Part shown: positions 27,088 to 35,655 of the stretch, piece after piece
Layout of the letters: each line of letters starts with the position of its first letter
How positions within the stretch are numbered: the first letter of the stretch is position 1
From: Micromonospora sp. 15K316
GTDB taxonomy: Bacteria > Actinomycetota > Actinomycetes > Mycobacteriales > Micromonosporaceae
DNA: 64,000 nt
Reading direction: 5' to 3'
Assembly: GCF_004348525.1 (NCBI RefSeq)
Contig: NZ_SMKG01000005.1
Location: 32,128 to 96,127, forward strand
Notes under the pieces: generated by a model
Database searches by the model: none
Told to the model about the DNA's origin: nothing
The model's input: only the letters and a program-made list of their open reading frames with translations
Translations under genes and position numbers: made by a program

Positions 27088-28254
27088 TCAGTCGACCACT
27101 GTACCGGCCGCCACCACGGCCCGTAGCTCGCTGACGTCGATCGAACCGGTCGGCACGTCCCGCTCGATCGGGAAGTACATCCGCTGCACGGCGGCCACGA
27201 TCGCCTCGGCGACCCGGTCCCGGAACCGCGGGTCGACCAGCCGGGCGCGGTCCGTGGGTGAGGTGAGGTAGCCGACCTCGACCCGGACCGCCGGCATCCG
27301 GGTCAGCCGGAGCAGGTCCCACGCCTTGGCGTGGGTGCCGCAGTTCCGCAGCCCGGTACGCGCCACGATCTCCCGCTGCACGAGCCCCGCCAACCGCTCA
27401 CCGGTCGCCGAGGTCACCCCGTTGTCGGTGCCGTAGTGGTAGGTCGCCACCCCGTCGGCGGCCGGATTGACGTGCCCGTCGGTGTGCAACGAGATGAACA
27501 CGTCGGCGCCGAGCGCGTTGGCCAGCTGGGCCCGGTCGGTGTCCGGCAGGCACTCGCCGGGGGCGGGGCCACGGGTGAGCTGCACCCGCACCCCGGAGGC
27601 CGCCAGCCGCCCCTCCAGCCGGCTCGCCAGGTCGTGCGCCAGGTCCGCCTCGGTCCAGCGCAGCGTCCCGTCCGGCACCACCACGCCGGGGTCGGTGCCG
27701 CCGTGCCCGGGGTCGATGACCACGGTACGGCCGACGAGGGTCGGGCCCGACTGGCGTATCGCGTCGGACTCGCGAAGCCACTGGGGGCGCCCGCCGACCA
27801 CCTTCCGGCCGAGCCGGCGTAGCGCGTTCATGGTGTGCGGCCCGCACGCGCCGTCCGGGGTGAGCCCGACCTCCCGCTGGAACTGGGCCACCGCCCGGGA
27901 CGTCCGGATGCCGTAGATGGCGTCCGCCCGACCCGCGTCGTACCCCATCTCCAGCAGGCGTTCCTGCAGGGAGCGGACGTCCTCGCCGGTGAGCGGCTCG
28001 GGTACCGCGTGGTAGAGGGTGCGTGCGCCGAGCCGCCAGCGGGCGGCCTCCAGGGCCCGCCACGTCTCCGCACCGACCCGGCCGTCCACGCTCAGACCAC
28101 GGGACTGCTGGAAGGCGCGTACCGCCCGCTCGGTGGTGCTGTCGAACTCGTCGAGCTGCGCGGCGTCCCCGGGCGGGAGCAGGTCGAGCCCGGCCAGGAC
28201 CGTACGGATCTCCGTGACCGCAGGCCCGCGGTCACCGGGACGGATCGGACGCAC
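27088..28254 (-). CDS. cwlM: CwlM-type N-acetylmuramoyl-L-alanine amidase family protein
   Basis: The 388-residue product starts at GTG 28254 behind AGAGGGGG. Two peptidoglycan-binding repeats (about residues 3-65 and 85-145) precede an Amidase_3 domain. Zinc ligands appear present: His in VVIDPGHGGTDPG, Glu in RWTEADLAHDL and His in FISLHTDGH; Glu in VEVGYLTSPTD fits the catalytic position. No signal peptide is visible, consistent with a cytoplasmic protein. In M. tuberculosis CwlM is a cytoplasmic regulator activating MurA after PknB phosphorylation rather than an amidase; a similar role is likely but unproven here. Confidence 0.9.
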   Translation of the reverse strand: MRPIRPGDRGPAVTEIRTVLAGLDLLPPGDAAQLDEFDSTTERAVRAFQQSRGLSVDGRVGAETWRALEAARWRLGARTLYHAVPEPLTGEDVRSLQERLLEMGYDAGRADAIYGIRTSRAVAQFQREVGLTPDGACGPHTMNALRRLGRKVVGGRPQWLRESDAIRQSGPTLVGRTVVIDPGHGGTDPGVVVPDGTLRWTEADLAHDLASRLEGRLAASGVRVQLTRGPAPGECLPDTDRAQLANALGADVFISLHTDGHVNPAADGVATYHYGTDNGVTSATGERLAGLVQREIVARTGLRNCGTHAKAWDLLRLTRMPAVRVEVGYLTSPTDRARLVDPRFRDRVAEAIVAAVQRMYFPIERDVPTGSIDVSELRAVVAAGTVVD

Positions 28255-28343
28255 GCACGACCCCCTCTGCACGGATGCTGGCTGGCCGGGCGGCCCGTGC
28301 TTGAGGTTATGCGTTCCGGCCCCCTGAGGTGGCTCGCCCGGCG

Positions 28344-28388
28344 AAAAAACGCGACCCCGCACCCAGGTCAACCGGGTACGGGGTCGCG
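28344..28388 (-). terminator. intrinsic terminator of trxB-trxA
   Basis: Read leftward, an interrupted stem with outer arms CGCGACCCCG and CGGGGTCGCG and an inner paired segment closes a TTGA loop and is followed by six T residues (A run at 28344-28349 on the plus strand). It lies just after the trxA stop at 28402 and separates it from cwlM. Confidence 0.85.
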
Positions 28389-28401
28389 GCGTAAGCGGTG
28401 C

Positions 28402-28725
28402 TCAGAGCGCCGATTCGATCAGCTTGAGCAGCTCGCCCTTCGGCTTGGCGCCGGCGATGGACTGCACCGGCTGGCCGTTCTTGAAGATCGTCAGGGTCGG
28501 CACCGACATCACCCGGTACGCCCGCGCGGTCTCCGGGTTCTCGTCGATGTTGAGCTTGACGATGGTGACCTGGTCGCTCATCTCGCCGGCGATCTCCTCG
28601 AGCAGCGGCGACACCTTGCGGCACGGGCCGCACCACTCCGCCCAGAAGTCGACCAGCACCGGCTTGTCGGCCTGCAGCACATCACTGACGAAGCTCGCGT
28701 CGGTGACCGCCTTGGTTGTTCCCAC
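28402..28725 (-). CDS. trxA: thioredoxin
   Basis: Thioredoxin reduces protein disulfides using electrons from TrxB. The 107-residue product contains the active site WCGPC at residues 31-35 in VDFWAEWCGPCRK. The conserved cis-proline region is VMSVPTLTIFKNG. It is 31 bp downstream of trxB and ends at a strong intrinsic terminator. It corresponds to trxC in mycobacterial naming. SigM, encoded just upstream, is a likely relative in redox or envelope-stress control, which is inference. Confidence 0.97.
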   Translation of the reverse strand: MGTTKAVTDASFVSDVLQADKPVLVDFWAEWCGPCRKVSPLLEEIAGEMSDQVTIVKLNIDENPETARAYRVMSVPTLTIFKNGQPVQSIAGAKPKGELLKLIESAL

Positions 28726-28756
28726 TATGGCCCTCCTCCGGGGGTTGTTTCCGTTC

Positions 28757-29710
28757 TCAGCCCTGCAAAGTCGCGATGAAACGCTCGGCGTCGAGGGCGG
28801 CGGCGCAGCCCGTACCAGCGGCGGTGATCGCCTGCCGGTAGGTGTGGTCTACCAGGTCGCCGGCCGCGAACACACCCGGCACGCTGGTCCGGGTGCTGGG
28901 AGCCTGCACCTTCACGTACCCCTCGTCGTCGACCTCGACCTGCCCGCGGAAGAGCTCGCTACGCGGGTCGTGGCCGATCGCCACGAAGACACCTGTCACG
29001 TCGAGCTGCTTGACCTCCCCGGTGTGCACGTTGCGGACGCGCACGCCGGTGACCTTCCCGTCGGCGCCGAGGACCTCCTCGACCACGGTGTCCCACTCGA
29101 CCTTGATCTTGTCGTTGTTCAGCGCCCGGTCGGCCATGATCTTGCTGGCGCGGAACGAGTCACGCCGGTGGATGATGGTGACCGAGTCGGCGAAGCGGGT
29201 GAGGAAGCTCGCCTCCTCCATCGCCGAGTCGCCACCGCCGACGACGACGATGTGCTGGTTGCGGAAGAAGAAGCCGTCACAGGTCGCGCACGAGGAGACA
29301 CCGTGGCCGAGGTACTCCTGCTCGCCCGGCACGCCCAGCGGCCGCCACGCGGAACCGGTGGCGAGGATGATCGCGTGCGCCCGGTAGGCCGTCTCGCCGA
29401 CCCAGACGGTGCTGACCGCGCCGGAGCCGGTGTCGCCGGTGTCCACCAGCTCGACCCGGGTCACGTCGTCGGTCAGGAACTCGGCGCCGAACCGCTCGGC
29501 CTGCTTGCGCATGTTGTCCATCAGCTCGGGGCCGAGGATGCCGTCGGCGAAGCCGGGGAAGTTCTCCACCTCGGTCGTCGTCATCAACGCGCCACCCGAC
29601 TGCACGCCCTCGATGATGAGGGGCTTCAGGTTGGCGCGTGCGGCATAGACAGCCGCCGTGTAACCGGCCGGCCCGGAGCCGATGATGATCAGGTTGCGGA
29701 CCTCGTCCAC
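28757..29710 (-). CDS. trxB: thioredoxin-disulfide reductase
   Basis: The flavoenzyme transfers electrons from NADPH to thioredoxin. The 317-residue product has the FAD-binding [19 protein letters not shown] and redox-active CATC at residues 141-144. The NADPH site is [16 protein letters not shown], and the C-terminal FAD motif is [20 protein letters not shown]. Length and motifs match low-molecular-weight bacterial TrxB. It begins the trxB-trxA operon. Confidence 0.98.
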   Translation of the reverse strand: MDEVRNLIIIGSGPAGYTAAVYAARANLKPLIIEGVQSGGALMTTTEVENFPGFADGILGPELMDNMRKQAERFGAEFLTDDVTRVELVDTGDTGSGAVSTVWVGETAYRAHAIILATGSAWRPLGVPGEQEYLGHGVSSCATCDGFFFRNQHIVVVGGGDSAMEEASFLTRFADSVTIIHRRDSFRASKIMADRALNNDKIKVEWDTVVEEVLGADGKVTGVRVRNVHTGEVKQLDVTGVFVAIGHDPRSELFRGQVEVDDEGYVKVQAPSTRTSVPGVFAAGDLVDHTYRQAITAAGTGCAAALDAERFIATLQG

Positions 29711-29892
29711 TGCCGTCTCCCGAGTTGTGTGTGTTTCGGCATCGACGCGCGCACGATGCCGATCCGAGTCACCGGCGCCTGACGGTGCCGGCAGCTACTT
29801 GCGAAACGTCATCGTACGAACCGGGAATTCCCGCGCCGGTCGTTCGGTGGGTCAGGTCACGCGGATGCCCGAACGCCCGGATGACCGTGAAC

Positions 29893-30954
29893 TCACCCTA
29901 CCCGCGTGCGGTAGCGGGTGTCCGCGCCGGAGCCCGGCACCCCGCACTCCGGTCCGCTCACCCAGGCCCACCGGGCACCCCCCGCGTCGGTGAAGCGTAC
30001 GACCAGGGCCTGCTCCCCCTGGAAGGCCGCGTAGTCGACCAGATCGGCCACGAGCGGGCCCGCCCGGTGCTCGGTGGCGATCTCGCGCAGGCAGGTGGCG
30101 AGCGCGGCCGGATCGGCGAGCCGGGCGAGCCGATCGCTCCCGTCGGGCGCCGACAGCCGGTCCCCCGTGGTGCCGGCCGCACTCCGGTGCGTCGGCAGCG
30201 GGCTGCCCTCCAGCGTCTTCGGGATGTTGGACGCGAAGAAGGAGCCGAGGCTCTGCGGCGTGTAGTCGGTACCGCTGTGCGTCGCCGGCCCGGTGGTCCG
30301 GACCGGCGCGGAAGCGGCCTCGGGAGCGTTCGCGGGCGCATCCAGCGCGGTGCCGGAGGTCTGGGCGTCGTCGCCTCCGCCGGCCAGCCGGTCGACGCCG
30401 ATACCGACGGCCGCCACGGCTACCGCGGCGAGCGCCACCGGCCCCGCCATCCGGACCAGCCGCCGCCGACGGCGGCCCGGTCCGGTGGTCGCACCCCGAT
30501 CCGATCGCGGTACGCCGGCAGCCGGCCGGCGTGGACCGCCCTGCGCCGGGACGAGTGGGCTTCCGGCTGGACCCTCGTCCGGCCCGGGCTGCTTCTCCGT
30601 TGGGGTACCGGGCGTCGCTCGGGCGTCGAACCCGGTGCCGCCGTCGGTGGCAGCGACCTCCACCCCGGCCGAGCCGGTTTCGCCCCCGCCGGCCGGCGGA
30701 GGCAGCGCGGCGAGCGCCGCGGTGATCTGCTCGACGACCTCCGGCGGCATCTCGGCCACCGGCTCCCCCCAGCGCGCCAGCTCCCCCTCGACGGCCGCCA
30801 CGGCCGGCGCCAGCTGTGCGTACGCCTCGGCCCAGGCAGCGTCCTCGGCGACCAGCCGCGCGACCACCACCTGCTCCGGCGTGCCGTCCAGCGCGCCGCC
30901 GAGGTAGTCGGCGAGCAGGTCGTGGTCGACCTCCCGGAACCGCCCGACCGTCAC
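29893..30954 (-). CDS. putative anti-sigma-M factor, single-pass membrane protein
   Basis: The 353-residue product starts with GTG at 30954, overlapping the sigM stop by 4 bp (GTGA). The N-terminal part (VDHDLLADYLGGALDGTPEQ and following helices) fits an anti-sigma structural domain without the zinc HxxxCxxC motif. A disordered Pro/Gly region and an RRRRRLVRM stop-transfer segment precede one transmembrane helix (AGPVALAAVAVAAVGIGV, about 180-197). A C-terminal extracytoplasmic domain has two cysteines (ATCLREI, PECGVPG). Position downstream of sigM matches Rv3912. The anti-sigma role is inferred from coupling and topology. Confidence 0.78.
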   Translation of the reverse strand: MTVGRFREVDHDLLADYLGGALDGTPEQVVVARLVAEDAAWAEAYAQLAPAVAAVEGELARWGEPVAEMPPEVVEQITAALAALPPPAGGGETGSAGVEVAATDGGTGFDARATPGTPTEKQPGPDEGPAGSPLVPAQGGPRRPAAGVPRSDRGATTGPGRRRRRLVRMAGPVALAAVAVAAVGIGVDRLAGGGDDAQTSGTALDAPANAPEAASAPVRTTGPATHSGTDYTPQSLGSFFASNIPKTLEGSPLPTHRSAAGTTGDRLSAPDGSDRLARLADPAALATCLREIATEHRAGPLVADLVDYAAFQGEQALVVRFTDAGGARWAWVSGPECGVPGSGADTRYRTRVG

Positions 30955-31718
30955 GAGTCCTCCTGCTTGGCGTCCCGCCGGGATCGCCCCGACCCCGATC
31001 CGACGCCGTCGGCCCGGCGCGGGTTCCCCAGCGTGACCGGCGGCACGTCGGAGCCGCCGCCGACCGGGGTCGCCGGGCCGCCCGCCGTGGGGCGGAGGTG
31101 ACCCAGCGACACGGCCAGCCGAGCCCGCCCCCGGGAGCACCGGCTCTTCACCGTCCCCTCGGCCACGCCGAGGATCGTCGCCGCCTCGGCGACCGGGTAC
31201 CCCTGCACGTCCACCAGGACGAGCGCGGCACGCTGCTCGGCGGGTAGCGCGGCGAGCGCGTCCCGTACGACGAGTGCGGTGTCGTGGTCGTACGTCGGGG
31301 CGGCCGGCTCCACACCCCCGGTGGCGGAGCCGCTGTCGGTGCGTACGCCGTCGGGCAGCGGCACCGTCGGGTGGGCCTGCCGCCGGCGGATGCGGTCGAG
31401 ACAGGCGTTCACCACGATCCGGTGCAGCCAGGTGGTGACCGCCGAGTCGCCGCGGAATCGGCTCGCGGCCCGGTGGGCGGAGAGCAGGGCGTCCTGGAGC
31501 GCGTCGGCGGCCTCCTCGCGGTCGCCCATCGTCCGCAGCGCCACCGCCCAGAGACGATCGCGGTGCCGGTGGAAGAGCTGGGCGAAGGCGTCCCGATCGC
31601 CGGCGACGTGCGCGCGCAGCAGCGCCAGGTCGTCGGACGGGTCGGCGGGCCCAGCCGGAGTGGGCGGACCCGCCGGAGGCGCGGTCGTCGTACGGGTCTC
31701 GCGCTCCTCCATCACCAC
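30951..31718 (-). CDS. sigM: ECF RNA polymerase sigma factor SigM
   Basis: The 255-residue product is a group IV sigma factor. Region 2 includes AFAQLFHRHRDRLWAVALRT and DREEAADALQDALLSAHRAA. Region 4 includes AALPAEQRAALVLVDVQGYP and the helix-turn-helix VAEGTVKSRCSRGRARLA. A tail of about 55 residues after region 4 is disordered. Adjacent in-frame starts are GTG 31718, GTG 31715 and ATG 31712, and none has a clear Shine-Dalgarno site. Synteny with murJ, anti-sigma, trxB and trxA matches mycobacterial sigM. Translational coupling to the putative anti-sigma gene is indicated by the overlap. Confidence 0.92.
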   Translation of the reverse strand: MVMEERETRTTTAPPAGPPTPAGPADPSDDLALLRAHVAGDRDAFAQLFHRHRDRLWAVALRTMGDREEAADALQDALLSAHRAASRFRGDSAVTTWLHRIVVNACLDRIRRRQAHPTVPLPDGVRTDSGSATGGVEPAAPTYDHDTALVVRDALAALPAEQRAALVLVDVQGYPVAEAATILGVAEGTVKSRCSRGRARLAVSLGHLRPTAGGPATPVGGGSDVPPVTLGNPRRADGVGSGSGRSRRDAKQEDS

Positions 31719-31755
31719 GTCCGGCGGAGGCGGTGCCCGGAGCGCGGTGGCCGGC

Positions 31756-33354
31756 TCACGACCCCTGAACCGTGATCTCCTGGACCCCGAGCCGGTAGCC
31801 GCCGTCGTCGTCGGCCGGCAGCTGGGTGACCCAGAAGAAGAGGTACTGGTACTTCTGGTCGGCGTTGAAGCCGTCGAAGGCCATCGTGGTGCCGTCGTGC
31901 TCCTCGAACGGCTGCCCGATCCGGGTCTTGTAGTCGCGCAGCACCTGCTTGTCTCCGGACGAGCTGGACGGCGGGTTCGTCGTACCGGCGTAGAGGGCGG
32001 CGGTGGCGCCGGTGGCGGAGAGGGTGACCTGTACGGACTTCACCGTGTGCGGGGAGCCGAGGTCCAGCCAGACCCCCATGCCGCGCTTGAGGTTGCCGTA
32101 CTTGTCGTTCGGGTAGTTGTCGGTCCGCCAGCCCTTGTCCTTGTCGCTGTCGATGATCTTGTCGGCGTCGTCCAGCTCGTCGCGCTTGGTGCTGTCCGGG
32201 TCGATGATCCGGACGTCCTCGATGCGCAGCGGACCGACAGCCGCGGCCGGCGGGTCGGCCTGGGCGGGCGCGCTGGAGCTGGGCGCGGCCACCGGGTTGG
32301 TCTGCGGGTCCTTGTCGTCGCCCAGGGTGCTGATGCCGATGAGGAGCCCGACCAGGGCGACCGCCAGCAGCCCGGCGATGCCGATGGCGACCTTGCGGCC
32401 ACCCGCGGCGGCCAGCGGCGACGGCTCCTCCCCGGCCTCGGCCGCGAAGCGCAGCGGGCCGCTGTTGTCGAGGAACTGATCCTCGGCCGGCACGTCGAGC
32501 CGGGCCAGCTCGGCCGAGAGCACATCCGACGACGGCGGAGCGATCTCGGTGTCGAGCAGATCCATGGTCAGGTCGTCCAGGTACGCGGGCACACCGGCGC
32601 GTACCTGCCGGGGGGCGGCGAGCGCGCCGTCGGCGTCCCGGACCGCGTCGGCGATGCCGGCCCGCCCGTGCCCGGCGGTGGCGCCCCGCAGCGGAGCCTC
32701 GGTGTGCGGCCAGTGCCCGGTCAACGCGAAGTAGAGGAGGCCGCCGACCGCGCGGACGTCGTTCTCCTGGCTGTCGTCGCCGTCGGTACGCGCATCGGCC
32801 AGGACCACCCGGCCGTCGTCGGAGATCATGACGGTGCCCGGGTGCACGTTCCCGTGCACCATCCCAGTGGCGTGGACGGCGGCGAGGGCGCTGGCGACGG
32901 CGGCGCCGATGGCGGTCGCCCGGGCCGGGTCCAGCGGTTCGTCGGCGACCATCTCGCGCAGGGAGCGGCCGTCCACCCACTCGCGCACCACGTACGCCCG
33001 CTCATCCTCGTCGATCGCGTCGTAGACGCCGACGAGGTTGGGGTGGATGACCCGGCTGGCCGCGACGGCCGCCTGGAGCATCTCGGTGGCGGAGTCGCCG
33101 CCCGGGTAGCGCAGCACGACCGCGACGGGGCGGCGCAGCACGACGTCGACGCCTCGCCAGACCAACCGCCCGGCGCTGTCGTTGTTGATGTGCTCGACCA
33201 GCTCGTACCGCTCGGCGAGGATTTCACCGGCCGTGGGAGCACCGAAGGTCATGACCGGCGGAGCGCTCTCGTCCGCGTCCTGACCCTCGCCGACCTGGGT
33301 CACCCGTCCTCCCTCGGTGATCGTGTCGATCGATGGACCCGCGCTGCTGGGCAT
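31756..33354 (-). CDS. MurJ-associated pseudokinase with extracellular discoidin-like domain
   Basis: The 532-residue product has a Ser/Thr-kinase fold (about residues 48-270) lacking catalytic residues. The VAIK lysine is Val80, HRD is HGN at 167-169, and DFG is ADA at 186-188. A transmembrane helix (VAIGIAGLLAVALVGLLIGI, about 330-350) leads to an outside domain resembling F5/8 type C folds (GVWLDLGSPHTVKSVQVTL). In M. tuberculosis these parts are fused to the C terminus of MviN/MurJ (Rv3910), where the pseudokinase binds FhaA. Here it is a separate gene beside murJ. GTG 33303, after GGGAGGA, is an alternative start. Confidence 0.88.
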   Translation of the reverse strand: MPSSAGPSIDTITEGGRVTQVGEGQDADESAPPVMTFGAPTAGEILAERYELVEHINNDSAGRLVWRGVDVVLRRPVAVVLRYPGGDSATEMLQAAVAASRVIHPNLVGVYDAIDEDERAYVVREWVDGRSLREMVADEPLDPARATAIGAAVASALAAVHATGMVHGNVHPGTVMISDDGRVVLADARTDGDDSQENDVRAVGGLLYFALTGHWPHTEAPLRGATAGHGRAGIADAVRDADGALAAPRQVRAGVPAYLDDLTMDLLDTEIAPPSSDVLSAELARLDVPAEDQFLDNSGPLRFAAEAGEEPSPLAAAGGRKVAIGIAGLLAVALVGLLIGISTLGDDKDPQTNPVAAPSSSAPAQADPPAAAVGPLRIEDVRIIDPDSTKRDELDDADKIIDSDKDKGWRTDNYPNDKYGNLKRGMGVWLDLGSPHTVKSVQVTLSATGATAALYAGTTNPPSSSSGDKQVLRDYKTRIGQPFEEHDGTTMAFDGFNADQKYQYLFFWVTQLPADDDGGYRLGVQEITVQGS

Positions 33355-33788
33355 GTGGCTTCCCGCTCTGCCTTCGAAGGAACCGGCCGACCGGTGTCGG
33401 CGCGTGCGCCGCCGCCTGCCGTACCCGTCGAGAGCGACCTTACCCGGGTTGCCCGCCTCCCCGACATGTCATCTTCCCGCCGTACCCGGCGGGGGTGCCG
33501 GGGGTAGGGCGCATCGTCCGGTTACGACCGTTGTCAGCCACGTTGCTGGCACATGTACTGGCCAATCTACGGGTTCACCGCAAGAGGCCGGCGGAGGGGC
33601 CCGACCGGGTGGCGGTCCGCGCCCACCCCGCCTTTCCCCCCGTACGGGTGACCACGCTCAGCCGTACGGCTGGTTATCCACAGGCCGATCTGGTGGTTGG
33701 CCGGTGAATCGCGGAGTTATCCACAGGTGCATCCCCAGGCTGGTGATCCACCGTCACAGACCGTACGGACCGCCGGACAAAGGTGCGG
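33355..33788. promoter_or_regulatory. intergenic region with DnaA boxes between murJ and pseudokinase
   Basis: The 434-bp gap contains no supported gene. Two perfect TTATCCACA boxes are at 33674-33682 and 33717-33725, with TGATCCACC at 33744-33752, all in the same orientation just after the murJ 3' end. The location, more than 300 bp upstream of the pseudokinase start, makes direct promoter control uncertain; DnaA titration is an alternative. Confidence 0.65.
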
Positions 33789-35531
33789 TCAGCGGCCCAG
33801 CCGGCGGCGGACCATCCCCACCACCTCGGTGATCTCACCGATCCGCAGCGCCATGGCGAGGCCGAGGTAGGTCCCGCCGATCACCGCGCCACCGACCACC
33901 AGCTGCACGATGGCTTCCAGCCGGGTCGGCGTGCTGTCACCGGGCAGCAGCTTGACCACCAGCAACCCGATCAGCGCCGCGCCGAGCGCGGCGACGAGGA
34001 CCCGGCCGAGGGTACGCATGATTGCGCCGAGCCCGATCCGGCCGACCCGTGGGCGGAGCAGCCAGGCGGAGCCGATCGCCGCCGCCAAGTAGGAGACCGC
34101 GTTGCCGACCATCATTCCCGCCGCGGCGAAGTGCGCGGCGAAGGCGGCGAAGAGCACGATCTGCACGCCGATCCGCAGCGCCACCACCGGAATGTTGATC
34201 AACGCGGGCGTGCGGGTGTCCGGCAGGGCGTAGAACGCGAAGGTGAAGAGTTGGCTGATCGCGAAGGGCACCAGAGCGAGCGCGGCGAGCAGCAGCACCA
34301 GCGCGGTGTCCGCGGCGCTCTCCTCGCTGAAGGCGCCGTAGCGGAACAGCACCACCGCCAGCGGAGTGGCGAGCACCGCGTAGCAGACGGCGATCGGAGC
34401 GAGCACGGCCGAGACCGTCCGGGTGCCCCGGGAGAGGTCGGCGGCGACGTCGCCGTAGCGGCCATCCGCGGCGGCGGCGCTCATCCGGGGCATCAGCGCC
34501 GTGATGATCGAGACGGCGATGATGCCGTGCGCCATCATCAGCAGCAGGAAGACGTTGTTGTAGATGAGTGCGCCGGCGTCGCCGTCACCCGCCCGGTTCA
34601 ACAGGTTGAAGAGCACGATCAGACCGACCTGGCTGACCGCGACGTAGCAGAACATCCAAGCGCCGAGGCGGCCCAGCTCGCGGAGGCCGAGCGCGCGGAA
34701 GTCGAACCGTAGCCTCCACCGGAAACCGACCTTGCGCAGCGCCGGAAGCAGACCGGCGGCCTGGACCGCGACGCCGAGCAGCGTGCCGCCGCTGATCAGG
34801 ATGATCCGACCGGCGGTCATCTCCGCCGGCTGGACGATCTCCGCGCCGAAGATCGCGATGTAGATCCCGGCGGTGGCGATCACCACGATGTTGTTCAGGA
34901 TCGGCGCCCACATCGGGGCGGCGAAGTGCCCCCGGGTGTTGAGCACCGCGCTGACCAGCGCGCTGAGGCCGGTGAAGAAGATCATCGGCAGCATCAGGTA
35001 GGAGAGGTAGGTGACCAGGTCCTGATAGTCCTCGCCACGGTTGTCGCTGGTGTACAGCCTGGTCAGCAACGGGGCCGCGACCACCGCGACCAGCGCGGCC
35101 GCGGCGAGAGTGACCACCGCGAGGGTGAGCAGCCGCTGGGAGTAGGCCTGACCGCCGTCGGCGTCCGCCTTCCGCCGGCGTACGAGCACCGGGATCAGGA
35201 CGCTGGTGAGGATGCCGCCGAGCAGGAACTCGTAGACCATCCCGGGCAGGATCTGCGCGGTGGTGTACGCGTCACCGACGAGCGCGCCGCCGAGCGCGGC
35301 GGTCAGCACGAGTGTGCGCAGGAACCCGGTGCCCCGGCTGACGAGGCTGCCGATCGCCATCACGGCGCTGTTCGCGGCGGCGCTCGTCTCCGCGACGACC
35401 TCCTGCGGCGGCGCCACGGACTCCGCTCCGGGTTGGTTCAGCGGCTCCGCGGAGATGAAGGTCGCCCCGTCGGGCGGGGGCATGGCGCCGTCCGGCATGG
35501 CGTTCGCGCTGCGGTAGAGCCCGCCGCTCAT
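33789..35531 (-). CDS. murJ: lipid II flippase MurJ
   Basis: MurJ moves lipid II across the cytoplasmic membrane. The ATG at 35531, 7-8 nt after GGAGG, gives 580 residues; the longer open frame to 35717 is not needed. A cytoplasmic tail of about 60 residues is followed by roughly 14 hydrophobic helices beginning SAVMAIGSLVSRGTGFLRTL, the conserved MurJ start with its arginine. MPRMSAAAADGR is in the central loop. The protein ends soon after the last helix (EVVGMVRRRLGR), without the fused pseudokinase of mycobacterial MviN. It is divergent from pcnA. Confidence 0.95.
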   Translation of the reverse strand: MSGGLYRSANAMPDGAMPPPDGATFISAEPLNQPGAESVAPPQEVVAETSAAANSAVMAIGSLVSRGTGFLRTLVLTAALGGALVGDAYTTAQILPGMVYEFLLGGILTSVLIPVLVRRRKADADGGQAYSQRLLTLAVVTLAAAALVAVVAAPLLTRLYTSDNRGEDYQDLVTYLSYLMLPMIFFTGLSALVSAVLNTRGHFAAPMWAPILNNIVVIATAGIYIAIFGAEIVQPAEMTAGRIILISGGTLLGVAVQAAGLLPALRKVGFRWRLRFDFRALGLRELGRLGAWMFCYVAVSQVGLIVLFNLLNRAGDGDAGALIYNNVFLLLMMAHGIIAVSIITALMPRMSAAAADGRYGDVAADLSRGTRTVSAVLAPIAVCYAVLATPLAVVLFRYGAFSEESAADTALVLLLAALALVPFAISQLFTFAFYALPDTRTPALINIPVVALRIGVQIVLFAAFAAHFAAAGMMVGNAVSYLAAAIGSAWLLRPRVGRIGLGAIMRTLGRVLVAALGAALIGLLVVKLLPGDSTPTRLEAIVQLVVGGAVIGGTYLGLAMALRIGEITEVVGMVRRRLGR

Positions 35532-35655
35532 CTTCAGCCTCCCCGGATACCTCGGCCGGGCGCCCGCCCGCACGTCACAGACCTTAGTCAACGCGAACCC
35601 GTTACCCGCGCCCGCCGCAGGAGATCCAGACCCGGCCCGATAGTCTGGCGATCCC

